Positions 51,701-60,117 of a DNA stretch of 64,000 bases are shown in pieces. A model generated the notes under the pieces. That model was not told the origin of the DNA, did not search any database, and saw only the letters and a list, made by a program, of their open reading frames with translations. The translations under genes and the position numbers were made by a program. Position 1 is the stretch's first letter. Every line of letters begins with the position of its first letter. The DNA is from Labia minor (lineage: Eukaryota; Arthropoda; Insecta; Dermaptera; Spongiphoridae). The stretch lies in NCBI GenBank assembly GCA_963082975.1, contig OY720344.1:6063580-6127579 (forward strand), given 5' to 3'.

Positions 51701-54700
51701 TATATTGTTGGGGAGGCGGATTGGAAAACGTGTGATTAGACGCGGTGAGTGGACAATGTAGACAGGGGCATAAGAGAGATAGCTCAGAATAGGTGTGCTT
51801 GGAGTTATGTTATACTTTCGAATTTTGTAGAGTCACACAGAGATAGATAGAAAAATTAGAAAATAAATAAGAAAAGAAAAAGTTATTATGTATAGAAACT
51901 TATATATATATATATATATATAACTAAACTATAATATGTATTTAAGTGTTAAATAAAAAATAATTAAAACAATACAAATATGAACTCACCGGCAATGCCA
52001 TCGAAGAATTTGTAAATTTTTTGCTACACCAGGCATACATCGCATTCCAGGTGGCCAACTGCACGATCGTCGTGTTTGTCGATGATTATTATCCTGGTCA
52101 TGAATGGAACTTGTAAAATGAAGAGCATAACTCATATTTGCACCAAATTCATCTTCTGAATCATCATCATCATCATCATCTGGATCATAGTCACGATCTC
52201 GGAGGGTGGTTGACGTAGATGATTGTGTAGAGGACTCTTCCCGTTTAAGGCCACCTTAAATAGAAAATATTAATTATATAGATTTATTTATCTATACATC
52301 CATCTATAGTGTATTTAATTGTATTATTATTATTATTATTATTATTATCATGAAAACTTAATATGTATTTCATTTAATAACAGTTTTTTCATTACTTGAA
52401 ATTGTATTTTTTTAATAAAATAATAATTAAAAAGTAGTACATAGTAAGAATGTCTTATTTTTAATAATATAATAGAATTAGATAAAAATGATATAATAAA
52501 TCTATTAATTATTAAATTTTAATTTTATTGGGAATTTCGAAAAAACTAACAGGTTTTATTCAAATTAATAAAGTAGTAAAGAAAGTGTAAGATGCGGGAA
52601 TCTATTGTCAGAAACTTTCGAAATTCGTAATGGGTGAAAACTAGGAGATGCACTATCATCTATCATCAATTCTATATAACTTAGCATTAAAAGACGTGAT
52701 TAGACAAATTGGAAGGATATCGAAGCAAATCCAATTAGGCAAAAAAAAAATAATCAAGTATTAGGTTACGCGGACGATTTAAATTTAATAGGAGTCTCTC
52801 TAAACTCAATTAAAGATGCGGTAGAAAAATTAATAGACTCCGTAAAAGTGGGGCTTGAAATTAATTAATTAAGACAGAATTTTTAGTATCAGTGACGAAT
52901 AGAGCTAATACACAAAATAGAAACATAATTACAAAACGTGGAATTTAAAAATGCAGAAAAATTTAAAAATATTTAAATATTACTATAATCACGAAGAATA
53001 ATAATATTCGAGAAGAAGAATTTAAATCGACGTTGCAATCGGGTATACGGAATTGTTCTTTAAAACGTGAATAACGACAATATTTATTAAAAATTATTTT
53101 AAATCTAATCTAAATCCCAACATTTTTTAATAGACCAATTTTTTATATTATTTTTTTTTTAATTTAAAAATTTAATGAAAAATTGTTTACTTTGATATTA
53201 TACATGAACTTGTCAGATTTTTTTTTGTGTTTAATTATATTATTTTATAAAAGGTGTTGCAAAATTATTTTAATTATTTTCATAATAAAATCTCTAGTAA
53301 ATAAAAGTAAAATAAATTTAATTAAATCAATATGTGTGTGGTTTATGAAATATCTATACTTTTCAAGGATTTCTTGAATGCAATTTATATATAAGTAATA
53401 TCAAATCAAATCGGTATAAGTAAATGAAAAATGAAAATCGAAAAAACTGGTTTATCATTAAAAGAAGTTAATTACTTTGATGATATCAGAAGGAAAAGAA
53501 AAGCTGTGAAGTAAAGGCGTAGGCGTACATATAATATATTATTAATATATTTACTACTATTTAATTGCTATTTTTAATGACTTTTAGGCATCTTAAGAAT
53601 CATAAATACAAATGAATTTAAAATATGACAAGATTACAATTATAAATATTGTAAATAATATATGATTATTATTATTATTATTAATATTTAATATGAAAAA
53701 TGATTATGATTAAAAGTTCAAATTTTTTTTATGTTCTCTGTTATCTAATTAATGGATTCTTTCACGTTTTTTGATTATAAAAGTTTGATATAATAATCTT
53801 TTTTTTTATGAATAATAATAAATTTTTAATTGATGAGTGAAATTTAAATGAAATAATTACAAAGATCAAAAAAGAGAAATTTATTAAATTTTTTATTTCT
53901 ATTAAAAATTTATTATATATATTTTTTTTATTAAATTATAATAACTATAAATTCAAAATAATATAATTTTTATTGAAATTATAGAAATATTTAGAAAATT
54001 TAAAATCTAAAAAATATTAATAAAATTAATAAAATGAGACTCAATAATGATTATTATTTTATTTTGACCAATAAATATGAAAATAAATAAATAAATTAAA
54101 AAAATTAAAAAATCCAAAATAGTTAATATACTCGTACTATATTAAAGTAATAAGTATTTAGATTATTTATATTATGAATTTAACTGTCGCTACCATATAA
54201 ACTACTTTATTTTTTTATTATAATTATTATAATTATAATTATTATTATTATTATTAGTAGTAGTAGTAGTAGTAGAAGTAGTAATAGCAGTAGCAGTAGT
54301 AGTAGTTGTAGTTGTAGTTGTAGTAGTAGTAGTAGTATTTAACTAATATTTATAAAAGCAAATAAACTATATAAATGTTAGATTTTATTATATAAATTCA
54401 ATATAAAGAAAAAGAAAAATAACTACAGACATATTTACTCTTTTCAATTGAATGAATTTACCTGCATTAATGACCATGACTTGTCTTTGTGGATTAACCA
54501 TTTCCTGTTGATGATGATGATGATGAGGATGAGGATGATGTTGATGTTGATGGTCATCGCATTCGCCTCGTCTCACCCATCGTGGCCAGAAATAAGGTCC
54601 CAGATCATCCCACACATAACGAATAGGACAAGTAGCCTTTCGGACCAGCCAAGCTTGAACTAAAGTTTGATATTCAACTGGAAGCCCTTCTATAATACCT

Positions 54701-57700
54701 GCTGTCGATTCGGCCAAACCACGAAGTGCACGCACCGCTTTACGTTCATCTTCTACCTACAAATCATAAAAATTTGGATTGATAAATAAACAACAAATTA
54801 ATATCAGGTGTAAATCGTGCTAATTAATATGAATATCTTTATTCATGTGTTAAGATATTTGTATGTAAGCTTAATTACCCAATTTCTTTTCTCTGGTAAG
54901 TTTTTGAATGCAGACACCAAATTCATCTAAATAGATCAATAATATACTTAACATAAATATGCTAGTTAAGAAAAGAGAGAGAGAGAGAGATGTTATTTAT
55001 CTTCATATTTGTATTGTATATTAAGTGCTTGCATGAATTCTGATAATTTTTTCCACTTTAAAAAGGAATTTATTCAGAAAAATTAATACAATATATATTA
55101 ATCAAAATATTTTCCGTCATTTTTTGCAACTTTTACCCATCTTTCATGAAACATGGTGATACCGTGTCGAATGTACAATGTTGGTTTGTCCAATCATCGA
55201 TCCATTTTCACACATCTTTAGCATTTCAAAACATTGTGCCAGCCAAGCCTTGCTGCATCAATCTGAACAAGTGGTAATCTGATGGCGCTGGATGAGATAG
55301 AACTTCCCATTTGAACTGCAACAGTGCACCTCTTAACACCTTTTGAAATGTGTGAACGTCATGAACAAAGAAGACTTTGCGTCTGTTACTCTGTTTTGTA
55401 ACAATACGTCGTTCAATTTGTTCAGTTGAAGCCGACTTCAACTAGACATGACATTTAACAGCTCGTAATACACTAGAGCACTAGACCTTGCTGATTCCAC
55501 CATATGCTCAGAAAGACATTATTGCCATTAATATTCCGCTTTGGTGTCATCGATGTGGATGACCCATGACTTTTTACGATTGGGATTGTCGAAGTAGTAG
55601 TTCTACTTATCATCTCCATAATACGACACGGAAAACTCTTTTTTTTTTGCCTGACAAGCAATATTGAAACGGTTCGAAATGGCATTTTCAGATATTTTAT
55701 ATGGTAGCCATTGTCTCTCATTTTGGATCTTTTCCATTGCTTGTAAACATCTCCAAACAGTTGATTCAGCAGTCTGAAAGTTCTTTCAGAGTTTGAAATG
55801 AGTTTTCGTCCAGGAAGTCTAACAATTCATTGTATTCCATTTGTCAGTGACATCAAAATCAACAATTTAATTAGGTTAGTTCGCATCTTAATCAATAGAT
55901 GTCGCTGATCAAAATACATGCAAGCACCTGTTAAATTATTTGTTTTACATATTCAATTAATATTCTGTCATTAATATTTATTATACGAGTAGATTGTATT
56001 TGTAATTGGAATTAAATTAAAAATAATTCTAAAACTTTTAATAATATTTATCCTGCTTAAATGAGAAGTTTAAAGGCTGTAGAATATATTTGCTTGCTAA
56101 ATTATACATCAATAAACACAACCAACTTAGCTACACTTACTATACTTCTTTAAAAAGGTGTCTTTGCACTATAGAAAATAAAAAAGAGAAATTTATAATA
56201 TAATATAAAACCAGCTGGTCAGAGCGCCTTCGGCGCTCTTCACACCTGGACGGGTGCTCTGCCCCCTGTACCCCCGAGTGGTACATAGTATTTGGTTAAA
56301 AGTAGTAAAAGATTTTCATCCATTTTGTTTCAATCATTATATTACATAAAACATTCATTTCTTTTTGTGTTCTTATTTAAAATATATTTTAATTTAATCA
56401 GTAAATTAATTATATATATTATTATTGTATATGTTATATCTATCTATTTATATGGCTCAAAGATACTCGAAAGTTCTTGGCCACATTTCTCCAAATGTCC
56501 CTTTCCTGAGCCCTTGTCCCATCTATCTTACGTCCCTTCCTATGCGTCCATGGTCTTGATTCCCTTTGATAATAATTTTGATGAGATAAGCCTCTTTACT
56601 GCATGATAACAGGCGTTTCCCGATTGATACCTCGATTTAAATTCTTCTCAAATATTATTATCCTTCGTGATTACATTCAATTTTTCTACATATTCAAATT
56701 TTACATTTTGTATATTAAGATTTTGTATGTTAATACTGTTCCTCTTTGTCACTAAATATTTTTTCTTATCACTATTAATTTCAAACGTCCATTAATTTTT
56801 CCTCGCTATCTGTAATTGCAATTGCCGAATCTCTTATAATATATTATAACTACTGTAATTAGTATTATTATAATGTAAAATTATAAAGAAAAAATGTTTA
56901 GATATTATTGTAGACCATTTCATTCTGTAAATAAAATAATTTTATTTCATTTAAATAAATATCTATTTTTAAATATTTTTTGCTCTATATATTATTTATC
57001 TAATTCTCAAAATATATTAAGATCATATAAATTGAAATTATTTATTAATTATTATTAATTATTTATGTCAAACTATTTAAAATTTGATATCTACTTTCAT
57101 CTCATTCAAAGAATATGTATATAATATTTATAATTTTGTTTTTGTTTTTGTTTTTTTTAATAAATAATTTTAATATTAAAAATGCGTAGAGGACGTCTAA
57201 AAAATCATATTTTAATTTTTATATAACCAAGAAATCATTTTTTCACTCATTTTCAATTGATGAAATAATTGATCTCATAATTGGATTTTCATTTTCAAGT
57301 AAGAAATTATATTATGGGTGAAATTAATTTACTGATTAAATTAAATTAAAATATATTAAAAATAAGAACATAAAAACAAATAAATGTTTTATCTAATTGA
57401 ATATTTGATACTGATTGAATATTTAGTAAATAATATTTTATAATATTTACCGGAGTATAATAAATTGATAACGTCATTTAATTCTCCTACTATATATCGA
57501 ATCGAATATAAAGATAAATCTTCAAAACGTTGTGTGAAACAATTTCAAATAATTTAAATGTAAAACTATTAATGAAATAAAAAAAAATCAAATATATGAA
57601 TATAATATAATTATTTCTAATTTTATTTTAAGAATAGATATATATATCTCACAGGCGGTGGCTGTGACGTCACATATATACATTTAAATTAAAAAAAACT

Positions 57701-59518
57701 AATAAAGATGTAGTTTTCGTGAGATATGATCAATAAAACTCAATTTTTCTTTATAAATACAATCTCTGGTGTGAATTTCAAAAAAATCGTTAGAGCGGTT
57801 TTTGAGAACAAAGAAAGAAAGAAAGAAACAAACAATTTTTACTCGTATAAGAAGATAAGATAATAATATTTGTGTAAGAATGTTCATTATCAGAATAATT
57901 ATAATAATAATAATAATCACAGTATTGGTATTGGTTAAATCAAACTGTCTGAGTAATGGAGACTCTCACATTCACTAAAAGGAAAAATTGAGGTTTTACG
58001 TGTTCCCAAATGGGCCAATACCCAAATAATAATATAATATTAAAATTTTTGCTTGATTAGATAGTTATTTTAATAATTTGCATCTGAACAAATATAAAAT
58101 AATATTCTAAAAGATATTTAAATGAAAATTGTGATTAATTGATTAAGAATGTTTATTTTATTGTATTATGTTTTTTTTCAAAAAAAACATAAAATTGATT
58201 TATAATCCACTTAAAAGTTATTGCCATGGATTTCAATTGAAAATCCAACCAACGCTGTAAATGCAAATTAGATTCTTCTCTTCTTTATCAAAAAAATTAA
58301 ATAAAATAAAATATTAATAATAATAATAATATACTCTTATAAAGGAGTTAAATGTAATTTATAGATTTTCAGATAGATTTCAAGTATAGATTTTTTTATT
58401 TTTTTTTTTATATTTTTTATTATAGGTATACTTATTAAAAATGGAATTATAGAAAGATAGAAATGTTAATGTTAAATTTTCCATCCTAATTAATTAGAAT
58501 TAAATTCAGATAATTTGAACGAAATAATTATACTTATTACATTTAATTTATAGTATAGTCTATAGTGTCTTACATTTAAATATTCATAAATGTAATAAAA
58601 TTTTTTTTTTTTTTATTAAAATCATTAAAATTTCTTTATTTAATAATTTTATAAATTATATAAAATAATGGTCAAATTCTATTTAAATTTTGACAAATTT
58701 AAAAATGTTAATATTAAAAAAATTGAACCGGTTAAAGATTCATTCATTGCTTTACCAATTCTTTATTTATAAAAAAATTCAAAAATTTAAAGTTGATTGG
58801 AAGTTTTTCTATTTATGAAGAATTGCACAAATTGGTTAATGAAAATTGTAAAAAAAATTTTGATATTTCAAAAAAAGTGAATTTTGTTTTTCCAATTTTT
58901 TTTTTATTTTTTTTTTTTTTGTTTTATAGTATATTATAATAAAAAAATAATGAATGTCTAAAAATTAAAAACAAATTCGGTTTATATTTATCCAATTTAA
59001 TGTATGTATAGGAGGTAGCTTAGCCGAGAGTGTAGCGTGGCAATTTTCTAGACAAGAAGTCGGCGTTTGATTCCAATTAAGAACAAATTTTTCTAATAAA
59101 TTCAATTTAACATCAGCAGAGTAACTGTTAGTTCCTGGTTCTATACATGCGGAAGGCAACGGGAAACCACCGCATTAACATATTCCGAAGAAAAATCATC
59201 ATGGCTGGGCAGCTTCTAAGGCTATCCTAGTCATGATGATAGCCAAACTCCGAAACGGAGACGGCACCTTAAGAAGAAGAAGAAGAAGAATGTATGTATA
59301 CAAAGATTTGCGTTGAAAACTTTTAATATTAAACTTTATTAAAAAAATATTAATATTATATAGGTATAATAAATAATTTTAATTGTCTTTCAATCTGGTT
59401 AAGAAATTTGGAGTCTAGTATAAAATAAAAAATAATAATAATTTTTCAATTTCTCTTCTTAATAAAAATGAATAATTTTAGAGTTTTCCTATTATATATA
59501 TATATAATATATATATAT

Positions 59519-59550
<32 letters not shown>

Positions 59551-59653
59551 ATTATATATATATATTATATATATATTATATATAATATATATATATATAT
59601 AGGTATAATAAATAGGTATAATATATAATATATATATAATATATATATATAAT

Positions 59654-59685
<32 letters not shown>

Positions 59686-60024
59686 ATATATATATATTAT
59701 ATATATATAGTAGTACTAAATGTAATTAATTCTATGAATGCTTACCATTGGACCAGTGAAATTGCTATGAGGTCCATGATGGGTGGCAATACGCATCCAT
59801 CTGGGATCAAAGTCGTTTCCTAAAGCACGCAAAAGGGTGGCTGCATGCAGATCTCGACGTCGTGGCTTTAAGGGCGATTTTCTTGGATTATCCCAGAATC
59901 GTAAGGGGAGCATTGGTTTCCCAGGCACCGATGCTGTAGATCCTACAAGCCCCGTCGAATCAGGAAGCAAACCGGAACAACAAACAATAGCAACCGAGCA
60001 GAAGGACAATACAGTGGACCACAT
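34508..60024 (-). CDS. nog: noggin-like secreted BMP antagonist, four coding exons (whole gene)
   Basis: The coding sequence is join(59746-60024, 54462-54756, 51990-52254, 34508-34658) on the minus strand: 990 nt, 329 residues plus TAA. All three introns are GT-AG (phases 0, 1, 2) and the frame stays open across every junction. The protein has an N-terminal hydrophobic signal peptide, a DLH..LL...FDP segment (58-74) like the N-terminal BMP-contacting arm of noggin, then [19 protein letters not shown] (136-154), [10 protein letters not shown] (255-264), LRWHC (275-279) and the C-terminal DCVCSC. The nine cysteines (136, 159, 256, 264, 279, 312, 325, 327, 329) match the family pattern. Known for the family: noggin forms secreted dimers that block BMP receptor binding. 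Vertebrate noggin is about 230 residues from one exon; this one is longer because of insertions at 160-255 and 280-311. Orthology to noggin versus the noggin-like subfamily is not resolved here. Confidence 0.93.
35390..35445 (-). repeat. short dispersed repeat, copy 2
   Basis: gagggaaaagatattgagcc...cgcctttgagataggcaac is the reverse complement of 10236-10292 with scattered changes. Confidence 0.45.
38937..39350. mobile_element. mariner-type MITE, copy 2
   Basis: About 55-bp terminal inverted repeats (CGAGGGTGGGGTAAAAAGTT at 38937; complement ending at 39350) flanked by TA. 414 bp; internal atgtcagctgagcgtgtgcg as in copy 1. Confidence 0.85.
39700..40290 (-). pseudogene. LINE reverse-transcriptase C-terminal fragment, internally deleted
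   Basis: The minus frame gives [11 protein letters not shown] and [20 protein letters not shown], aligning with the LINE at 45928-46890. About 310 bases present there are missing here at the join near 39960. The same join occurs at 56550, so both copies descend from one deleted source. A 54-bp helicase-derived piece (40185-40238) is inserted relative to 46.8 kb. Confidence 0.7.
40370..40500 (-). pseudogene. Helitron Pif1-like helicase C-terminal fragment
   Basis: Minus-strand translation gives [12 protein letters not shown] and then [13 protein letters not shown], the late motifs of Helitron helicases. The usual SRV after GQLYVA is replaced where the sequence passes into LINE-like [16 protein letters not shown] stop precedes the fragment. 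Non-functional. Confidence 0.8.
40900..41650 (+). repeat. family H repeat, copy
   Basis: Contains the shared blocks described for 7915-8660, one TGACGTCA (41458) and the end acaaacaaacaatttttactcgtataagaagataaga, also seen at 57826-57862. Confidence 0.65.
42380..42400 (+). repeat. poly-G tract
   Basis: Seven G, one A, thirteen G. It can form a G-quadruplex in principle; the opposite strand is the noggin transcript strand, where it would read as poly-C. Confidence 0.6.
42513..43127 (-). mobile_element. family B repeat (HINE-like), complete copy
   Basis: 5' end ACCGACCGACGATAG at about 43127-43111, microsatellite of GTCC units at 42983-43003, two TGACGTCA sites (42693, 42713), 3' terminal repeat (42539-42549), then stem-loop GACCTG-(4)-CAGGTC (42520-42535) and caactta. 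Confidence 0.8.
44163..44781 (+). mobile_element. family A repeat (HINE-like), reference copy
   Basis: After a T-run, 5' terminal repeat ACTATCTCGCC (44163). Then ctcactaaggttgag-type core, (GT)n microsatellite (44277-44330), the ggtttgagctagaatgatgaaatttggta block, 3' terminal repeat GCGAGATAGT (44758-44767) and the stem-loop GAGTG-gaga-CACTC (44770-44783). CTAAT at 44786-44790 before TTTT also fits a Helitron-type end. Confidence 0.8.
44800..44936 (-). pseudogene. LINE reverse-transcriptase fragment, second lineage
   Basis: The minus frame contains [13 protein letters not shown] and [12 protein letters not shown], the RT motifs around RQGC and the FADD box, with most of the residues between them deleted. 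Unlike the YADD-type LINE at 49-51 kb. It abuts a mariner relic at 44938. Confidence 0.6.
44938..45480 (+). pseudogene. mariner relic, internally deleted
   Basis: The 5' end tatacgaggtctgtttaaaa looks like a mariner terminal repeat. In several plus frames: [25 protein letters not shown] and [12 protein letters not shown], matching the first catalytic-D region and the segment after the second D. The span between (the HHDNAP region) is missing. A different sub-lineage from the relics at 5 and 55 kb. Confidence 0.75.
45720..45927 (-). repeat. family A repeat fragment, cut by a Helitron end
   Basis: From gatgtcaccacgtcacttgcttgagcgtg to gaggaaaaaaaatcaaaac. In other copies the next bases are gttttaggtaatgac; here the sequence switches to the Helitron end at 45928. 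Confidence 0.6.
45928..46890 (-). pseudogene. Helitron 3' end with LINE RT C-terminal region
   Basis: Minus-strand 3' end CTAGT (45932-45928) followed by TTTT. Going inward: gtaccc/cccctgtac module, then LINE sequence. The longest intact frame (46361-46546) reads [40 protein letters not shown], the region just after the RT domain in many arthropod LINEs. Then [14 protein letters not shown] (46293-46252 in another frame). Upstream, [11 protein letters not shown] replaces the YADD box. Stops and frameshifts throughout. Confidence 0.75.
46900..47040 (-). pseudogene. LINE RT fragment (central palm part)
   Basis: The minus frame gives ISVH, a stop, LFVDFSKTY, equal to the [14 protein letters not shown] segment at about 50970-51015. 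Likely the same LINE copy as 45928-46890, with a deletion between. Confidence 0.6.
47041..48139. other. AT-rich stretch, unassigned minus frame
   Basis: A 92-codon minus frame (47355-47633) is Lys/Ile-rich and matches nothing I recognise. It could be 5' LINE sequence in decay. Confidence 0.3.
48150..48320 (+). repeat. family G repeat fragment
   Basis: gagtctataaaatagtaattttccgggcagacagacatac...gaaacgcgaagatatgcaaa...gagcaatgtgcagac parallels 14080-14215. Confidence 0.4.
49462..49743 (+). mobile_element. tRNA-derived SINE (family S1) with 11-bp target duplication
   Basis: Head ggaggcagctagccgagagtg (A-box-like) and gttcgattccaac (B box GTTCGATTCC); body with cagttcctggtt, cgggaaaccaccgcatt; tail (GAA)n. 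The flanks agaaaaaagca (49451-49461 and 49744-49754) are identical. Inserted in LINE sequence. Confidence 0.88.
50381..50860 (-). mobile_element. tRNA-derived SINE (family S2) with target duplication
   Basis: Read on the minus strand: gcatggctgagggtgaaaag (A box TGGCTGAGGGTG), then gaagttggattttgaattctgcc (degenerate B box), an unrelated body, and an (AAT)n-type tail at 50381-50398. tcgaatat flanks both sides (50373-50380, 50861-50868), and the LINE frame continues across the site. Confidence 0.75.
51990..52254 (-). CDS. nog: noggin exon 3 (acidic insert, Cys3-Cys5)
   Basis: Encodes residues 192-279 plus two bases of codon 280. The acceptor is ctatttaag|GTGGCC (phase 1) and the donor TGCCG|gtgagt (phase 2). 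The first 64 residues are low-complexity and hydrophilic: a Ser/Thr stretch, then (GAT)7 giving seven Asp at 217-223, and an N-M-S sequon at N231. The last part, [10 protein letters not shown]...LRWHC, carries Cys3 (256), Cys4 (264) and Cys5 (279) and aligns with the noggin segment of the same spacing. It is too short and too split to appear as a long open frame. Confidence 0.93.
52540..53050 (+). pseudogene. LINE RT fragment, second copy
   Basis: [11 protein letters not shown] (about 52759) and [20 protein letters not shown] match the LINE at 51265 onward, preceded by a decayed ...NLALKDVI. Many stops. Lies in noggin intron 2. Confidence 0.7.
53060..54240. other. AT-rich intron stretch, nothing recognised
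   Basis: Low GC, A/T runs and short open frames without similarity. Confidence 0.4.
54241..54338 (+). repeat. TTA/TAG/TTG trinucleotide tract
   Basis: (TTA)n passing into (TAG)n with interspersed TTG units, inside intron 2 about 120 bases past the exon 2 donor. Confidence 0.8.
54462..54756 (-). CDS. nog: noggin exon 2 (first two domain cysteines, His-rich insert start)
   Basis: Encodes residues 94-191 plus one base of codon 192. The acceptor is gatttgtag|GTAGAAG (phase 0) and the donor GCAG|gtaaatt (phase 1). It holds the diagnostic core [19 protein letters not shown] with Cys1 (136) and Cys2 (159). A His/Gln-rich run (162-177) follows, encoded by CAT/CAC repeats, and begins the large insertion. 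A second AG four bases into the exon would shift the frame, which supports the acceptor chosen. The basic helix found before Cys1 in vertebrate noggin is not obvious here. Confidence 0.95.
55022..55932 (-). pseudogene. mariner element relic, near full length
   Basis: The ends gtgcttgcatg (55026-55036) and catgcaagcac (55917-55927) form a terminal inverted repeat. Minus frames give [14 protein letters not shown] and [20 protein letters not shown] (the region of the second and third catalytic D; part of the YSPDLAPSD motif is deleted) and, upstream, [10 protein letters not shown]-like sequence. Frameshifts and stops throughout. Confidence 0.78.
56210..56850 (-). mobile_element. Helitron 3' end with deleted LINE fragment, second copy
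   Basis: Hairpin gagcgcc/ggcgctc and terminal CTGGT on the minus strand (3' base 56210), followed by T. The LINE part has the same internal deletion as 39700-40290 but lacks the helicase-derived 54-bp insert. Confidence 0.7.
57000..57862 (+). repeat. family H repeat, copy
   Basis: Same blocks as 40900-41650, including ggcggtggctgtgacgtcacatat (TGACGTCA at 57665) and the terminal gaagataaga. Confidence 0.65.
57870..58998. other. AT-rich intron stretch, nothing recognised
   Basis: Microsatellites and poly-T tracts within intron 1. Confidence 0.4.
59011..59288 (+). mobile_element. tRNA-derived SINE (family S1) with 12-bp target duplication
   Basis: Same head, body and (GAA)n tail as 49462-49743. 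The B box is mutated (gtttgattcc) and the body has a short deletion. The duplication aatgtatgtata is perfect (58999-59010, 59289-59300). Confidence 0.9.
59487..59710. repeat. long (AT)n tract
   Basis: About 220 bases of near-pure AT/TATA units, ending some 35 bases from the noggin exon 1 donor site. Self-complementary throughout. Confidence 0.95.
59746..60024 (-). CDS. nog: noggin exon 1 (signal peptide and N-terminal arm)
   Basis: Encodes residues 1-93. The chosen start is the ATG at 60024-60022, giving [18 protein letters not shown], a good signal peptide. The bases just upstream on the minus strand (tttgctttgctttgtgcttcag) look like a 3' splice site, so an in-frame ATG at 60054 probably lies in an intron and was rejected. 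The [17 protein letters not shown] stretch (58-74) matches the noggin N-terminal region. N88 sits in an N-F-T glycosylation sequon. The donor is ATG|gtaag at 59746/59745, phase 0. Confidence 0.92.
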
Positions 60025-60050
60025 CTGAAGCACAAAGCAAAGCAAATATA
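60025..60050 (-). other. probable 3' splice site immediately before the noggin start codon
   Basis: On the minus strand the start ATG is directly preceded by a T/C-rich tract ending in CAG (tttgctttgctttgtgcttcag), with ttaatga upstream as a possible branch point. This implies at least one 5' untranslated exon further upstream (higher coordinates). Confidence 0.55.
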
Positions 60051-60117
60051 TCATTAATATACATCATCTATACAAAAATATAGTAAAAAATGTACTTTTT
60101 TTTTCTTTAATTTTTAC

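Larger units (their letters stand above)
49290..51850 (+). pseudogene. LINE retrotransposon relic with two nested SINEs
   Basis: Plus-strand pieces in order: [15 protein letters not shown] (49418-49462), APEIDGD (50165), [17 protein letters not shown] (50251), [43 protein letters not shown] (51175), [13 protein letters not shown] (51265), [38 protein letters not shown] (51655). These are the RT palm and the C-terminal tail of a non-LTR element. Stops and frameshifts make it dead. The reading frame resumes across each SINE. Confidence 0.85.
34659..51989 (-). other. noggin intron 3 (17331 nt, phase 2)
   Basis: Begins gtgagt, ends gttccag. It is the main transposon reservoir of the window, holding a mariner-like MITE, a Helitron-LINE chimera, family A, B and H repeats, a mariner relic, and a LINE with two nested SINEs. 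34660-38930 shows no repeat I recognise apart from microsatellites and GC-richer islands near 37190-37340 and 38080-38340. Confidence 0.8.
52255..54461 (-). other. noggin intron 2 (2207 nt, phase 1)
   Basis: Begins gtaaatt, ends tttaag. It contains a LINE reverse-transcriptase relic (52540-53050) and a TAG/TTG trinucleotide tract (54246-54338). I see nothing else in it. Confidence 0.85.
54757..59745 (-). other. noggin intron 1 (4989 nt, phase 0)
   Basis: Begins gtaag, ends ttgtag. It contains a mariner relic (55022-55930), a Helitron 3' end carrying LINE sequence (56210-56850), a family H repeat (57000-57860), a tRNA-SINE (59011-59288) and a long (AT)n tract next to the donor. The rest is AT-rich filler. 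Confidence 0.85.

Noticed and set aside
54448-54663. 71-codon plus frame over noggin exon 2
   Set aside because: Antisense of the His-rich coding repeat (poly-Met from ATG repeats); shadow of the real exon.
60025-60054. Upstream in-frame ATG for noggin (MIYLLCFVLQ...)
   Set aside because: It reads through a pyrimidine-rich tract and CAG that look like a 3' splice site; the downstream ATG gives the better signal peptide.
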